Assembly: GCA_046290675.1 (NCBI GenBank)
Contig: JBKAHA010000004.1
Location: 496,001-560,000, forward strand
Source: Aureliella sp046290675
Lineage (GTDB): Bacteria; Planctomycetota; Planctomycetia; Pirellulales; Pirellulaceae
Length of the DNA: 64,000 bases
Reading direction: 5' to 3'
Positions within the stretch are counted from its first letter, which is position 1; each line of letters begins with the position of its first letter. The translations under genes and the position numbers were made by a program. The notes beneath the pieces are model-generated. The model saw only the letters and a program-made list of their open reading frames with translations, was not told where the DNA came from and did no database searches. Of the stretch, positions 7,386 through 16,438 are shown one piece after another.

Positions 7386-10300
7386 TCAATCGACCTGCTC
7401 TTCATCTCTCAGAGCCTCATAGAGCTTCGATGGCCCCATGAGCACTTGCTTGATACCGTCACGTACCTGTTCGGAGGCAAGAGCCTGTGAACTCATTTCG
7501 GTATGTGCATCAAGTGCGGCCATGATGGCGTTCATAATCTCGGAGCTTAAGTCTGGCGAGTTGGCGAACTGCTCTTTTGAGTTGCTCTTGGCTTGCTGCC
7601 GAAGCGTGTCGGACTCTAGTAACTTGCCTTTGATGACATTGTTCACGTAAATCAGTTTGTCATCGTCGGTTAAATCGCCCTCGAACAACTCGTTTAGCTG
7701 TTCAATGATTTCAGATAGGTAGGCCTTTTTCTCTTCGCGTACCGAACCGGTTCCCGCCGCTGTTATTGGCGGAATTGTTGGATACTCCTTGTCCTTCAGT
7801 GGCATCGGTTGCTTGCCCCGATTGCGGAGCTTGTAGTGAGTCAGCTTCACTTGAGATAGATCAACACCTTGCCGTTCTCGCCCGAACTTGAGCAGAGGAA
7901 TCAAGTAGCGGTAAAAAATGCTTCGCTTCTCGAGGTCGGTGTTCGCGTAATCAAAAATCTGCGAGAGAAACGTATACGCTCGCTGGTACGTTGAGAGGTC
8001 TGCCTTGAACAAGAGCAACGCGTTCATTTCGTCCTTGGCTTCACTTTCTGCTTTCTTATCTTCGTTGTCCTTGGCTTCCTTTAGTGCTGCTTTCGCTGAT
8101 TCGAACTTCTTAAGCAATCTATCTGCTACTGGAGCAATTGCAGCCTCTAGCTGCTTTTGTTTCGAGTTAGGATTCAACTCAATTGCTACGACTCGTTCAA
8201 TCTCAGGCTCGTCATAGTGCCCGGTTTGATCGAGCTTTGTTCGAAGATCCAGAACGATATTGCGATCGGTAACATCCTCGAGTGAAGCGGTTGTGAAGTA
8301 CTTTTTGAACTCCAGCAGGACATCCGCTGGCTCATTCACAAAATCGAGGACGTACGTATCCTCCTTGCCGGGATAGCAACGGTTTAGACGAGATAGTGTC
8401 TGAACGGTGTGAATCCCCTTCAGCTTCTTATCGACATACATGCCGCAAAGCAATGGCTGGTCGAAACCGGTCTGGAACTTATTAGCTACAAGAAGTATCT
8501 GATATTCGTCACCTTTGAACGCTTCTCGTATGTCCCGACCTTTCAAATCTGGATTCAAGTCTGAGCTAGTCTCTTTGAATGGTTCCGGTCCAGATTCCTT
8601 GTCGTTAACCTCCCCAGAAAAAGCGACAAGCGTCTTCAATGGATAGCCTGAGTCCTTGATGTATTTATTGATGGCCACCTGCCAACGCACGGCTTCTTTA
8701 CGGCTGCTAGTAACAACCATGGCCTTTGCTCGGCCTTCAAGCAGTGGAGCAACCTGCTCTCGAAAGTGCTCTACGACAATCTGAACCTTCTGAGCGATGT
8801 TGTAGGGGTGAAGGCGGACCCATCTCATCAAGCCTGCTTTGGCCTCACTTGTCTCGACTTCATCGTCAGTCCACTCCTTACCGTCATTGGCTAGGCGAAA
8901 CGCAAGCTTATACGACGTATAATTCTTGAGAACATCGAGAATGAAGCCCTCCTCAATGGCCTGTTGCATCGAGTAGACATGAAATGGCTCTGGTAGGTTG
9001 TCTTTTCCGCGTGGCTTTGTTGGGTCTGGTAGTCTTCCAAAGTTCTCAAGCGTCTTTTCTTTTGGTGTTGCGGTAAAAGCGACGTAAGTCACGCCAGCGT
9101 CAGATGCACGAGAAGACATCTGGACGGCGAGCAAATCCTCAGTGCTGATTGTCCCACCGTCCTCTAGGTCTTCCTGCTCCTCGACGGTGAGCATCTGCTT
9201 CAGCTTGGTGGCCGCCCGCCCGGTTTGAGAACTATGGGCTTCGTCTGCGATGACTGCGAACTTCTTACCCTCAGTCGCAGATAGACGGCTGACTTCCTCC
9301 ATTGCAAATGGGAAAGTCTGGATCGTGCAAACAACTATCTTCTTGTTTCCGGCTAGGGCTTCCGCAAGTTCTCCGCTCTTGCTGCCAGAACTTCCCTTGA
9401 TGGTCGCGACCACCCCCTTGTTACGTTCCATCTCAAAGATGGCATCCTGGAGTTGGCCATCGATGACGTTTCTATCTGAAACGACAATGACCGACTGAAA
9501 AACTTTTTCGCCGGTCTTCGGCTCATGAAGATCTGCTAGGAAGTGAGCAGTCCATGCGATCGATTTTGTTTTACCCGAGCCAGCAGAGTGTTGGACTAGG
9601 TATTTCCTACCTGGCCCCTCATCTAAAACGGTGCTGACTAAATCACGAGTGACATCGAGTTGATGGAAACGCGGAAAGACTATGGTCTTGATGTTCTTCT
9701 TCGAGTCCCGCTCTGCGAGCATGTATCGCCCGAGGATGTCCAGCCAACTATCTCGCTGCCAAACTTTTTCCCAGAGATAAGAAGTCTTGTGTCCCTCTGG
9801 GTTGTGGGGGTTACCTTTAGAGCCATCGTTGCCTGGGCCATTGCTCCCTTGGTTGAAGGGAAGGAAGACCGTAGCTGGCCCCGCCAGCTTCGTCGTCATC
9901 ATCACTTCACTGCTACTCACTGCGAAGTGAACCAATGCACCGGAAGCAAATTGCAAAAGTGGCTCTGGGCCTTTTCCTTTTTGCGTTGGAAGTCGGTCAA
10001 AGCGGTACTGGTCCACCGCATCATCGATGCTCTGCGTAAAGTCTGTTTTAAGTTCGACCGTAGCAACCGGAATACCGTTTAAAAAAAGCACCAAGTCGAT
10101 GTTCAGTTCATTGTGGACAGAATAGTGAACCTGCCTAACAACTCGCAGAATATTCTGCTCGTAGCGTTCTACAATTTCTTCAGTGGGAAGGGCTGGCTTG
10201 AATTGAGCCATCTTCAGTTTGCTACGGAGGCCAAGCACATCGAAGCCATTTCTGAGGACTTCGAGTGCTCCTCCTTGATTGAGACAATCCCGCAATCTCT

Positions 10301-10514
10301 TTATGAGCGTTTGCTCAGCCGATGCACCGTGATTTTTCTCGAGTGCCTCCCAAGCATCAGGCGAACTGCCCTTTACCCACTGAAGAACATCTTCAGGAAA
10401 TAGAGCAAGCTCTCGATCGTATTTGTCCGCATCGTCCTGGGCGTACTTCCATCCGCCCGAGGATAGGTAATCACAGATCTCGTCTTCAAACTTGATTTCG
10501 TTGTGAATTGCCAT
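7386..10514 (-). CDS. hsdR: type I restriction enzyme, R subunit
   Basis: A 1042-aa motor and nuclease subunit of a type I restriction-modification system. The N-terminal nuclease domain shows a PD-(D/E)xK core at Asp140, Glu154 and Lys156 (NIDLVLFLNG and VELK). The superfamily 2 translocase follows with Walker A HSAGSGKTKS near residue 315, DEAH at 424-427 and the AFTATP motif. A later region (QTGFDQPLL, then LSRLNRCYP) matches the second RecA domain, and the last 250 residues are the helical C-terminal domain that joins the methylase complex. The enzyme cuts DNA lacking the host's methylation after ATP-driven translocation. It starts 36 bases after hsdS and no inactivating change is visible. 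Confidence 0.95.
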   Translation of the reverse strand: MAIHNEIKFEDEICDYLSSGGWKYAQDDADKYDRELALFPEDVLQWVKGSSPDAWEALEKNHGASAEQTLIKRLRDCLNQGGALEVLRNGFDVLGLRSKLKMAQFKPALPTEEIVERYEQNILRVVRQVHYSVHNELNIDLVLFLNGIPVATVELKTDFTQSIDDAVDQYRFDRLPTQKGKGPEPLLQFASGALVHFAVSSSEVMMTTKLAGPATVFLPFNQGSNGPGNDGSKGNPHNPEGHKTSYLWEKVWQRDSWLDILGRYMLAERDSKKNIKTIVFPRFHQLDVTRDLVSTVLDEGPGRKYLVQHSAGSGKTKSIAWTAHFLADLHEPKTGEKVFQSVIVVSDRNVIDGQLQDAIFEMERNKGVVATIKGSSGSKSGELAEALAGNKKIVVCTIQTFPFAMEEVSRLSATEGKKFAVIADEAHSSQTGRAATKLKQMLTVEEQEDLEDGGTISTEDLLAVQMSSRASDAGVTYVAFTATPKEKTLENFGRLPDPTKPRGKDNLPEPFHVYSMQQAIEEGFILDVLKNYTSYKLAFRLANDGKEWTDDEVETSEAKAGLMRWVRLHPYNIAQKVQIVVEHFREQVAPLLEGRAKAMVVTSSRKEAVRWQVAINKYIKDSGYPLKTLVAFSGEVNDKESGPEPFKETSSDLNPDLKGRDIREAFKGDEYQILLVANKFQTGFDQPLLCGMYVDKKLKGIHTVQTLSRLNRCYPGKEDTYVLDFVNEPADVLLEFKKYFTTASLEDVTDRNIVLDLRTKLDQTGHYDEPEIERVVAIELNPNSKQKQLEAAIAPVADRLLKKFESAKAALKEAKDNEDKKAESEAKDEMNALLLFKADLSTYQRAYTFLSQIFDYANTDLEKRSIFYRYLIPLLKFGRERQGVDLSQVKLTHYKLRNRGKQPMPLKDKEYPTIPPITAAGTGSVREEKKAYLSEIIEQLNELFEGDLTDDDKLIYVNNVIKGKLLESDTLRQQAKSNSKEQFANSPDLSSEIMNAIMAALDAHTEMSSQALASEQVRDGIKQVLMGPSKLYEALRDEEQVD

Positions 10515-10550
10515 CAGCCCACCTGTTGTTCGAATCCAAAGTTGTGCTTG

Positions 10551-11876
10551 CTAGTTTTCATTCGCAATAAGCTCCTTTGGTGCTGCATTGCGAACGTCGA
10601 TCTTGCCGGTGACAGCTGCTGAGATCAGGGCAGTGCGGCGTTCCTGGAGAAGATCGATGGCTCGTTCGGCTTCCGCTTGAAGCAGGTCAAATTTCTGCAA
10701 TCGCTGTTCCACGTAGTCGCAAATGGTGGCCTGTTCCTCAACTGGAGGAACTGGGATCGTCATTGCTCCGAGGATCTGGCAATTCAACGCAGCCTGATTT
10801 CCGCCGCGTCCGAACTCACGAAGGAACACGTATATGGCTTGAAAAATGAAATGTAGATAGGCAGACTTGAGTTTGTCACCAGGAACAATTGCCGCGAGGT
10901 TCTGATTGATCGTCGCTTCAATATCTAGGATCGCAGCGAGGCCACGAGTCTTTCCCTGCCCGATCATTCCAACAACCACGGTACCTTTGGGTAGCAACCG
11001 AACCGGACAATCAGCAAGTGCTTGTTCCGTAATTAACTCGCTTGGCTGATTCACGCGATACTGGTTCACTCCCCCAGATGAGACCCACGGCACCGTTCCA
11101 TTATCCCAGTAATCGAGGTTGTCACGACTTGGCGTGCTGCCGTTCTCTATCGTCGCAAAGTAGGAGAGTCGAGTTACGCTCCAATGCTCAGGGACATCGC
11201 CGAGCCATTGGATGCCGGAGGGTTTCATGGGGGCGTTCGGGTTCAGGCCTTTGGTAACCGAGTGACTGATAACCGACTGACGCTTTTCTTTCAGGAGCTC
11301 GATCATACGACGCTGCTCCGTCACCAGACCGTCGATCTTCGACGTTTCCACATCGAGGAACGACGAGATCGCCCTTTGCTCGTTCAAGGGTGGCAATAGG
11401 ACTGGCATTCGCGAGTGGAGTTGAGGCTCCAAATCCCACTGATTAACTCGAATCCCTTTGGACATCGCGAGGTAGCCAGTTATGTAACGTGGTGACCGCA
11501 TCAGGTAGTGGAGATACCTTGAGTCTTGGTCGTGTAGGCATTCGTAAACGTGGTATGCAGGGCTGACGATGCCACGATGTTCGGAGATCGCAACCGATCC
11601 TTGCCACGCTTTCATCTTGTTTATGACCAAATCGGATGGTTCAACGAGTTGGTACGGCGAAAGGTCTTCTGACGGTTTATTAAAATTGTCGTCGCGACTC
11701 GACTTTGGGATTACGCCATAGTCGCGATAGACCGACAGCAATTCTTCATTCGCATAGCCGGTTCGCTTGGTTCGTCGAAACATTGTCCAAAGTGGCTTTG
11801 ATTCCCAATGAGTCGGAAAGTCCCCAAGCCAACGTCGGCCACTATCTTGAAAATGTTCGTAAGCCGGAAAACTCAT
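10551..11876 (-). CDS. hsdS: type I restriction enzyme, specificity subunit
   Basis: A 441-aa protein with the tandem layout of HsdS: target recognition domain 1 (about residues 15-150), a central conserved helix around INEQRAISSFLDVETSKI-like sequence at 160-205, target recognition domain 2 (about 220-375), and a second copy of the helix near the C terminus (EEQATICDYVEQRLQKFD). The two recognition domains read the two halves of a split DNA target. The start overlaps the hsdM stop as ATGA, which gives coupled translation. No phase-variation repeat is visible in the gene. The target sequence cannot be predicted by eye. Confidence 0.94.
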   Translation of the reverse strand: MSFPAYEHFQDSGRRWLGDFPTHWESKPLWTMFRRTKRTGYANEELLSVYRDYGVIPKSSRDDNFNKPSEDLSPYQLVEPSDLVINKMKAWQGSVAISEHRGIVSPAYHVYECLHDQDSRYLHYLMRSPRYITGYLAMSKGIRVNQWDLEPQLHSRMPVLLPPLNEQRAISSFLDVETSKIDGLVTEQRRMIELLKEKRQSVISHSVTKGLNPNAPMKPSGIQWLGDVPEHWSVTRLSYFATIENGSTPSRDNLDYWDNGTVPWVSSGGVNQYRVNQPSELITEQALADCPVRLLPKGTVVVGMIGQGKTRGLAAILDIEATINQNLAAIVPGDKLKSAYLHFIFQAIYVFLREFGRGGNQAALNCQILGAMTIPVPPVEEQATICDYVEQRLQKFDLLQAEAERAIDLLQERRTALISAAVTGKIDVRNAAPKELIANEN

Positions 11877-13681
11877 TGCGAAAGCTCTCCGATTAATTCG
11901 AGGATCCGATCGGTGACCCCTTTCAATTCCGTGTCGATTTCATCCAACTCGCGAGGCGGTTTGAACACGTAGAAATGACGGTTGAACGGAATCTCGTAGC
12001 CGATCTTAGTCTTCTCCTCGTCTATCCATGCGTCGGGTACATGCGGCTCGACTTCGGATGCGAAATACTCGTGAATATTCTCATCCAAAGGAACTTCTTC
12101 AGTGTCTCGTAACTTGGAATCCGGCTTAGGCTTACCTTTCTTTTTACCTCGCGTTTCAAACTGTGGTTGGCCGTCTTGATCTAGCAGTGGTCGCTCTACG
12201 GTTATCGTCTGGTAACCAAAATCCGTAGTCTTGAAGATGCGGCTAATAGGAATTGGCGGTTGGCCAGAGCGTAGCTTACCGGCGGTGACGGCCTTGCTGC
12301 TCACTTTCTTGCCAGTTTCGGGATCGACGTAGACTTCTTTGGCTTCGCCGAACAGTCTTGTGATCTCACCGATGTGGTCGTCACTCAGTTCCTTGCGTTT
12401 ACTGCCGAGGGTCTTTCGCATCTTCTGCCACATCTCGCTGGCATCAATTAGCTGCACCTTGCCTTTTCTTTCCGCTGGCTTACGGTTGGTCACGATCCAG
12501 ATGTAGGTGCTGATGCCGGTGTTGTAGAACATGTCGGTAGGCAGGCCGATGATGGCTTCCAGTAAATCGTTCTCCAACACATATCGACGAATCTCGGATT
12601 CGCCAGAGCCGGCACTACCCGTGAATAGCGGCGAGCCGTTAAGAACGATGCCAAAGCGACTGCCTCCATCCTTAGTCGGTCGCATCTTTGAGATTAGATG
12701 CATCAGGAACAGCAGCGAGCCATCGCTAACTCGAGGCAGACCGGGGCCGAATCGCCCATTGAAACCCTCTTGCTCGTGCTCTTTCTTTACATCCTTCTGA
12801 ATCTTCTTCCACTCAACTCCAAATGGAGGATTGGAAAGCATGTAATCAAATTTCTTATCAGGAAGACCGTCATCCGAAAGCGTGTTACCGTTAATGATGT
12901 TGCTAACATCCTGGCCCTTAATGAGCATGTCTGCTTTACAGATTGCGTAGGACTCATCGTTTAGCTCTTGGCCATACATGACAAGTCGAGCATCCGGGTT
13001 GTGGCCGCTTAAGTGCTCGTCGGCTACGGAAAGCATCCCGCCAGTTCCAGCCGTAGGGTCATAGAGCGAGCGAACGATTCCTGGCTTTGTGAGAGCTTCA
13101 TCGTCCTCAATGAACAAGAGGTTCACCATCAGTTTGATAACTTCACGCGGAGTAAAGTGTTCCCCGGCCGTTTCATTCGACAGCTCAGCAAACTTGCGAA
13201 TCAGTTCCTCGAAAACCAGGCCCATCTGAGCGTTGCTAACCGCATCAGGATGCAGATCGATGTTTACGAACTTCTCAGTAACGAGATACAGCAAGCCCGC
13301 CTTCGATAGACGCTCAATCTGGGTGTGGAAGTCAAAGCACTCAAAGATGTCTCTCACTTCAGAAGAGAACGCTTGGACATAGGAAAAGAGGTTCTCTCTG
13401 ATGTTGTCCTGGTCACCGGCGATAGCCGTTAAATCACGCGAGAAGGTATTGAAAAAGAATGCCCCAGATTTCTTCAGCAAGAACGGCTCAGGATTGACCC
13501 CCGCCGCCTCTCGTTTTTCTTTCTCTGCAAGTACCGCTTTCTTGGTTGGCTCCAGTACACAGTCCAAACGACGCAGCACCGTGAATGGCAAGATCACTTT
13601 GCCATATTCCGATTGCTTGTAGTCTCCCCGCAGCAAATCCGCGACAGACCAAATAAATGAAGAGAGGTTTTCCTTGCTCAT
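11873..13681 (-). CDS. hsdM: type I restriction enzyme, M subunit (N6-adenine methyltransferase)
   Basis: A 602-aa DNA methyltransferase subunit. The N-terminal helical domain (residues 1-160) is typical of HsdM. The catalytic domain has the SAM-binding motif DPTAGTGGML at 208-217 and the catalytic motif NPPF at 284-287, which marks N6-adenine methylation. The sequence is longer than many HsdM proteins (about 500-530 aa) because of a C-terminal section with a lysine-rich linker (RGKKKGKPKPDSK). With HsdS it forms the modification enzyme, and with HsdR the restriction complex. It lies 12 bases after the HTH gene, and its stop overlaps the hsdS start. Confidence 0.95.
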   Translation of the reverse strand: MSKENLSSFIWSVADLLRGDYKQSEYGKVILPFTVLRRLDCVLEPTKKAVLAEKEKREAAGVNPEPFLLKKSGAFFFNTFSRDLTAIAGDQDNIRENLFSYVQAFSSEVRDIFECFDFHTQIERLSKAGLLYLVTEKFVNIDLHPDAVSNAQMGLVFEELIRKFAELSNETAGEHFTPREVIKLMVNLLFIEDDEALTKPGIVRSLYDPTAGTGGMLSVADEHLSGHNPDARLVMYGQELNDESYAICKADMLIKGQDVSNIINGNTLSDDGLPDKKFDYMLSNPPFGVEWKKIQKDVKKEHEQEGFNGRFGPGLPRVSDGSLLFLMHLISKMRPTKDGGSRFGIVLNGSPLFTGSAGSGESEIRRYVLENDLLEAIIGLPTDMFYNTGISTYIWIVTNRKPAERKGKVQLIDASEMWQKMRKTLGSKRKELSDDHIGEITRLFGEAKEVYVDPETGKKVSSKAVTAGKLRSGQPPIPISRIFKTTDFGYQTITVERPLLDQDGQPQFETRGKKKGKPKPDSKLRDTEEVPLDENIHEYFASEVEPHVPDAWIDEEKTKIGYEIPFNRHFYVFKPPRELDEIDTELKGVTDRILELIGELSQ

Positions 13682-13693
13682 AACCGTCCTGAA

Positions 13694-13915
13694 CTACTTT
13701 GCTTTCCTTGGAGCTTTCTTAGAAACCGAGACTGGCTCCATGATTTGAGCAACAAGTGCTTCAATCTCATCTTTGGCATAAAGCCGATAGTTGTTGACCG
13801 GGTGACGGTGTTCCACAATCTTCCCTGCCGCTCCCCAAGCCCTCACGGTATTGGGAACCACATCAAGCAACCTGGCTGCTTCTTTGACCGTTACAAATCC
13901 CTTGTTTTGCATCAT
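13694..13915 (-). CDS. MerR/excisionase-like helix-turn-helix protein
   Basis: A 73-aa DNA-binding protein: MMQNKGFVTVKEAARLLDV followed by PNTVRAWGAAGKI and RLYAKDEIEALV, the pattern of the HTH_17/excisionase family, then a lysine-rich tail. The frame is open to 13981, but a GGGAG motif 9 bases before the ATG at 13915 and the homology pattern favour the shorter form. It lies 12 bases before hsdM and is probably in the same transcript. Such proteins act as directionality factors for integrases or as local repressors; the position in front of a restriction locus fits a control protein, while the presence of an integrase in the element also permits an excisionase. Confidence 0.75.
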   Translation of the reverse strand: MMQNKGFVTVKEAARLLDVVPNTVRAWGAAGKIVEHRHPVNNYRLYAKDEIEALVAQIMEPVSVSKKAPRKAK

Positions 13916-14014
13916 GGCGATTGGCTCCCACCCAAAAGAACTGCGAAGCTCAAACCTTACCAAACGCTGACCAAAGAGCAATTGGTAGTTTGAGCGTTTG
14001 AAAGTCCAGCTTGC

Positions 14015-14692
14015 TTAAGACAACTCTCTCGATTCTGAACCTCGATTTGTCCCAAAAGGCTTAACGACCTTTCGCCTAAGCGGAAGAATCTCATACGGCA
14101 ATTGGCTCTTCCCTGCTCGCTTACGAACACGGTTTACTTCTTTGAGTAACTTGAGGAGTTGCCGCCGCACGGGGGCGTAGGGTGCAACGGGGAGTTCGTA
14201 GAATGCCAAGGCGAGTTTGTCGGGTGAGTCTCTGAGTGCTCGCTCTGAAAACCAGGCCCTAAGGTCCAAGTACTTCTCTCGTTCAATCTCAACATGCGAG
14301 TGCCATTTGTGATCTCGCTTGCCTTCTTTGGTTCGGCCACCAGGTTTGTACGTCACCGAGTAGCCAGCATACCGAAGGGCTTTCCTCCTAAAGTCACGGA
14401 CCAACTTCCCTTCTTCAAGGAAGAATTGGTGCTCACCTTTGGTCGCCAAGATCACAAAGGTTCGCCCGTGGCGGATGTACTGCAGGTTTGCCCTGCCCGC
14501 CTTCTTGCGTCTTGCCCTGGTGGATTCAGATACAGCAATGCCGTATTTGCTAATTAGCTTCTCATCGATTGTCTCTGGGTTCTTGCCCTCAGGTACTCGC
14601 CCGACAACATAGAACCAGTAGCCATGGCGAAGATAGCAGCACGCAATTTGCTGAATAAAGCCTTCCACAGATGTAGCCACCGCACGGTACAT
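14015..14692 (-). CDS. basic protein of unknown function next to the structured RNA
   Basis: A 225-aa protein beginning MYRAVATSVEGFIQQIACC. A GGGAGG motif 5 bases upstream fixes the ATG at 14692; the longer frame to 14704 would start at TTG inside that motif. The protein is rich in Arg, Lys and Tyr, with segments such as GYWFYVVGRVPEGK, STRARRKKAGRANLQYI and APVRRQLLKLLKEVNR. From memory, similar proteins are scattered through planctomycete genomes as hypothetical proteins. No nuclease, reverse transcriptase or LAGLIDADG motif is visible. It lies on the same strand as, and directly downstream of, the hairpin-rich RNA region, and 99 bases before the HTH gene. Its basic nature and place suggest an RNA- or DNA-binding partner of that RNA; this is inference. 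Confidence 0.65.
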   Translation of the reverse strand: MYRAVATSVEGFIQQIACCYLRHGYWFYVVGRVPEGKNPETIDEKLISKYGIAVSESTRARRKKAGRANLQYIRHGRTFVILATKGEHQFFLEEGKLVRDFRRKALRYAGYSVTYKPGGRTKEGKRDHKWHSHVEIEREKYLDLRAWFSERALRDSPDKLALAFYELPVAPYAPVRRQLLKLLKEVNRVRKRAGKSQLPYEILPLRRKVVKPFGTNRGSESRELS

Positions 14693-14886
14693 GGGCCCTC
14701 CCAAGCACTCTCCTTAACAGATTTAAACAGTAGCGTGAGGAGTTTGTTCACAGGCACATACTCCTCAAAAAGCCTTACATCCTTTAGGCGAACAAATTGC
14801 AATCGGGGCGGCAGTATTTGCTCGGCACTACATTCAAGAATTGTGCCTCGCTAATTCATACAACCCACCAGCAAAAAACCGTCGGT

Positions 14887-15985
14887 CATACTCCGTAGAG
14901 TGCAGACGCACTCCATGGGTATGCCGTCAGATCGCCGCCACAAAACAACAGCATTCCCATGCAGTTCTCTTGTAGCCGCCCGCAGCCCTTCCAAGGACTA
15001 AGCACTGAGAATCTCTCAGCTTTCAGCACAGTTCATTCGTAGCATTTCATACTACCCGTCAGCCCTTTCGTCCTAGCGTTGCCGTCAGCACCACCTGTTA
15101 CGACGCTAACGAGTTCCCACTGCCTTGCAGGAAACATCGCCCAAGTAAGTTCACAAGCTCCCGCTCACAAACCACTCGGCTTTCTACTTAGGCCACACTC
15201 CCACTCTACGGCTTTTCAATCACCTGGATGACGCACTGCTTCAATTTAAGAAACAGTTCCAGGCACCGGTAACTACTCCGGCAACCGCAGAGCTTCCTGC
15301 GTTAGTCTTATCCATCTACTTGCGGATCACGTCGCTATCCCGATTTATCGGGAGGAACGTTGGTCGTATGTCCAGCCCGCCAGGGCCAGCATAGTTTCAC
15401 ACTGAAAGCGTTAGACGCCCTCAGTGCATTTCAGGGGGCCGAACGTAGAAGCACCCCCTTACCCATCGACCAAGGTCTTTCGCTGCTCGGCAGCGTCTTC
15501 CGCAAGTCTTACCGGCAAGCCCTCACGGGCCTTTCATAGTTGAGCTATTCACGGCCACTGGATTTGCCAGTGGTCCCGAGAGTCGTCGTGCTCTCGGTTC
15601 GGCCTGTCACCAGGCTCGAAGCTCCCTACGCCGGACATGTTGAACGAAGTCGCTCTTAGGCTACTCCAAACCCCATGTGCAGGATTACTTCGCTACAGAC
15701 CATGTAGCGTCCTCACCTGCTTTGGATAAAACGGCCTCAAAAGAAACTCCACCTCTTCGGTGTGTTCCTAACGAGGTTTTTCCGCATCGCCCCCGCCCTG
15801 GTTTTTCAATTCCACCTTTCGGACTTCTAACCTCTTCAAGCATCGGATCGAATCGTCGGATTCCTCGAACTCCCAATTACCGACAAACAAAGTCGGTAGT
15901 TGAAGCGGTTCGCATTACTCGACGAAGCCTCCGTCGAACCGGACAAGCACCTCTCGATGCATCCGGCTCTACGGGTCAGCTACGT
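14887..15985 (-). ncRNA. candidate large structured RNA with a group II intron domain V-like hairpin
   Basis: About 1.1 kb without a convincing gene but full of exact stem-loops: 14887-14923 (16 bp with one bulge), 15005-15019, 15286-15301, 15339-15352, nested 15400-15426, 15481-15495, 15519-15530, 15555-15573 (7 bp), 15576-15597 (7 bp), 15602-15615, nested 15679-15720 and 15936-15969. On the minus strand the hairpins at 15519-15530 and 15602-15615 both have GTGA loops, a GNRA tetraloop, which favours minus-strand transcription. That is also the strand of the adjacent 225-aa gene. The hairpin at 15936-15969 matches group II intron domain V. The boundaries are approximate; structure may continue right to about 16,200. 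It could be a degenerate or reorganised group II intron or an undescribed large RNA. Confidence 0.6.
15936..15969 (-). ncRNA. group II intron domain V-like hairpin
   Basis: Exactly 34 nt on the minus strand. It begins GAGCCGGATGC and ends GTCCGGTTC. The lower stem has 9 pairs including the G-T opposite the AGC triad; then comes a 2-nt bulge (TT) on the 3' side, an upper stem of 5 pairs and a GAGA (GNRA) tetraloop. These are the defining features of domain V, the catalytic core of group II introns. A short hairpin with stem GACGG/TCGTC follows at once (15921-15935), the position of domain VI. No reverse transcriptase frame lies within several kilobases, so it is either a remnant or part of an unusual RNA. 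Confidence 0.7.
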
Positions 15986-16242
15986 GGCGGGAGTTACTTC
16001 CGCCCCCTTAGCCTAAGTGGTAAGCCTAGATTTACCGGGTGTAACTGGCTACGAATGTCTGTCATGCATGCCACTGCTAACGAGTCCTGAATTTGCAGGC
16101 CACTTCACAGCAAGCGCGTTTGACGATGGCAACAGCCGTAAGCGGTCAGAGCCTCCGCAAAGCTCTGCCCAAACTCGCTACCTAGCACTCAGGAGCATTG
16201 CTGCAAGCTTTATTTTCTTTCCGCTTATAGCAGTTCTCAGCC

Positions 16243-16348
16243 TGTGGATAACTCGATCTATAGGCGTGTCGGTGTCGTCATACTTTTTCGTTGAAAATGC
16301 GTGTCGGTCCCGTCAGTAAAAAGCCCTCGACACGTGTCGGTGCCGTCA
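16243..16348 (+). other. replication origin: DnaA box plus three iterons
   Basis: TGTGGATAA at 16243-16251 is the exact reverse complement of the consensus DnaA box. It is followed by three copies of a 16-bp direct repeat with consensus CGTGTCGGTNNCGTCA at 16265-16280, 16300-16315 and 16333-16348, spaced 35 and 33 bp (about three helical turns). Each copy is followed by an A- or T-rich run. Iterons next to an initiator gene are the hallmark of an iteron-controlled plasmid origin, and the RPA-type rep gene ends 140 bases to the right. Rep would bind the iterons and DnaA the box. Confidence 0.8.
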
Positions 16349-16438
16349 TCTTTTTAAGGCATTTCGAATTGAAGAAGCTCAGATAATCGACTGCAATCAT
16401 TGAGCAATTCGGGAGTAACCGAGCCGCTTCAACGCTTC

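Noticed and set aside
14887..15985. Possibility of a CRISPR array or rRNA fragment in the structured region
   Set aside because: The hairpins differ in sequence and spacing, so there is no repeat-spacer pattern, and I recognise no 16S or 23S segment.
15677..16090. 137-codon plus-strand frame in the structured region
   Set aside because: The translation is rich in Arg, Ser, Pro and Thr without fold-like pattern, no ribosome binding site precedes it, and it runs through the domain V hairpin.
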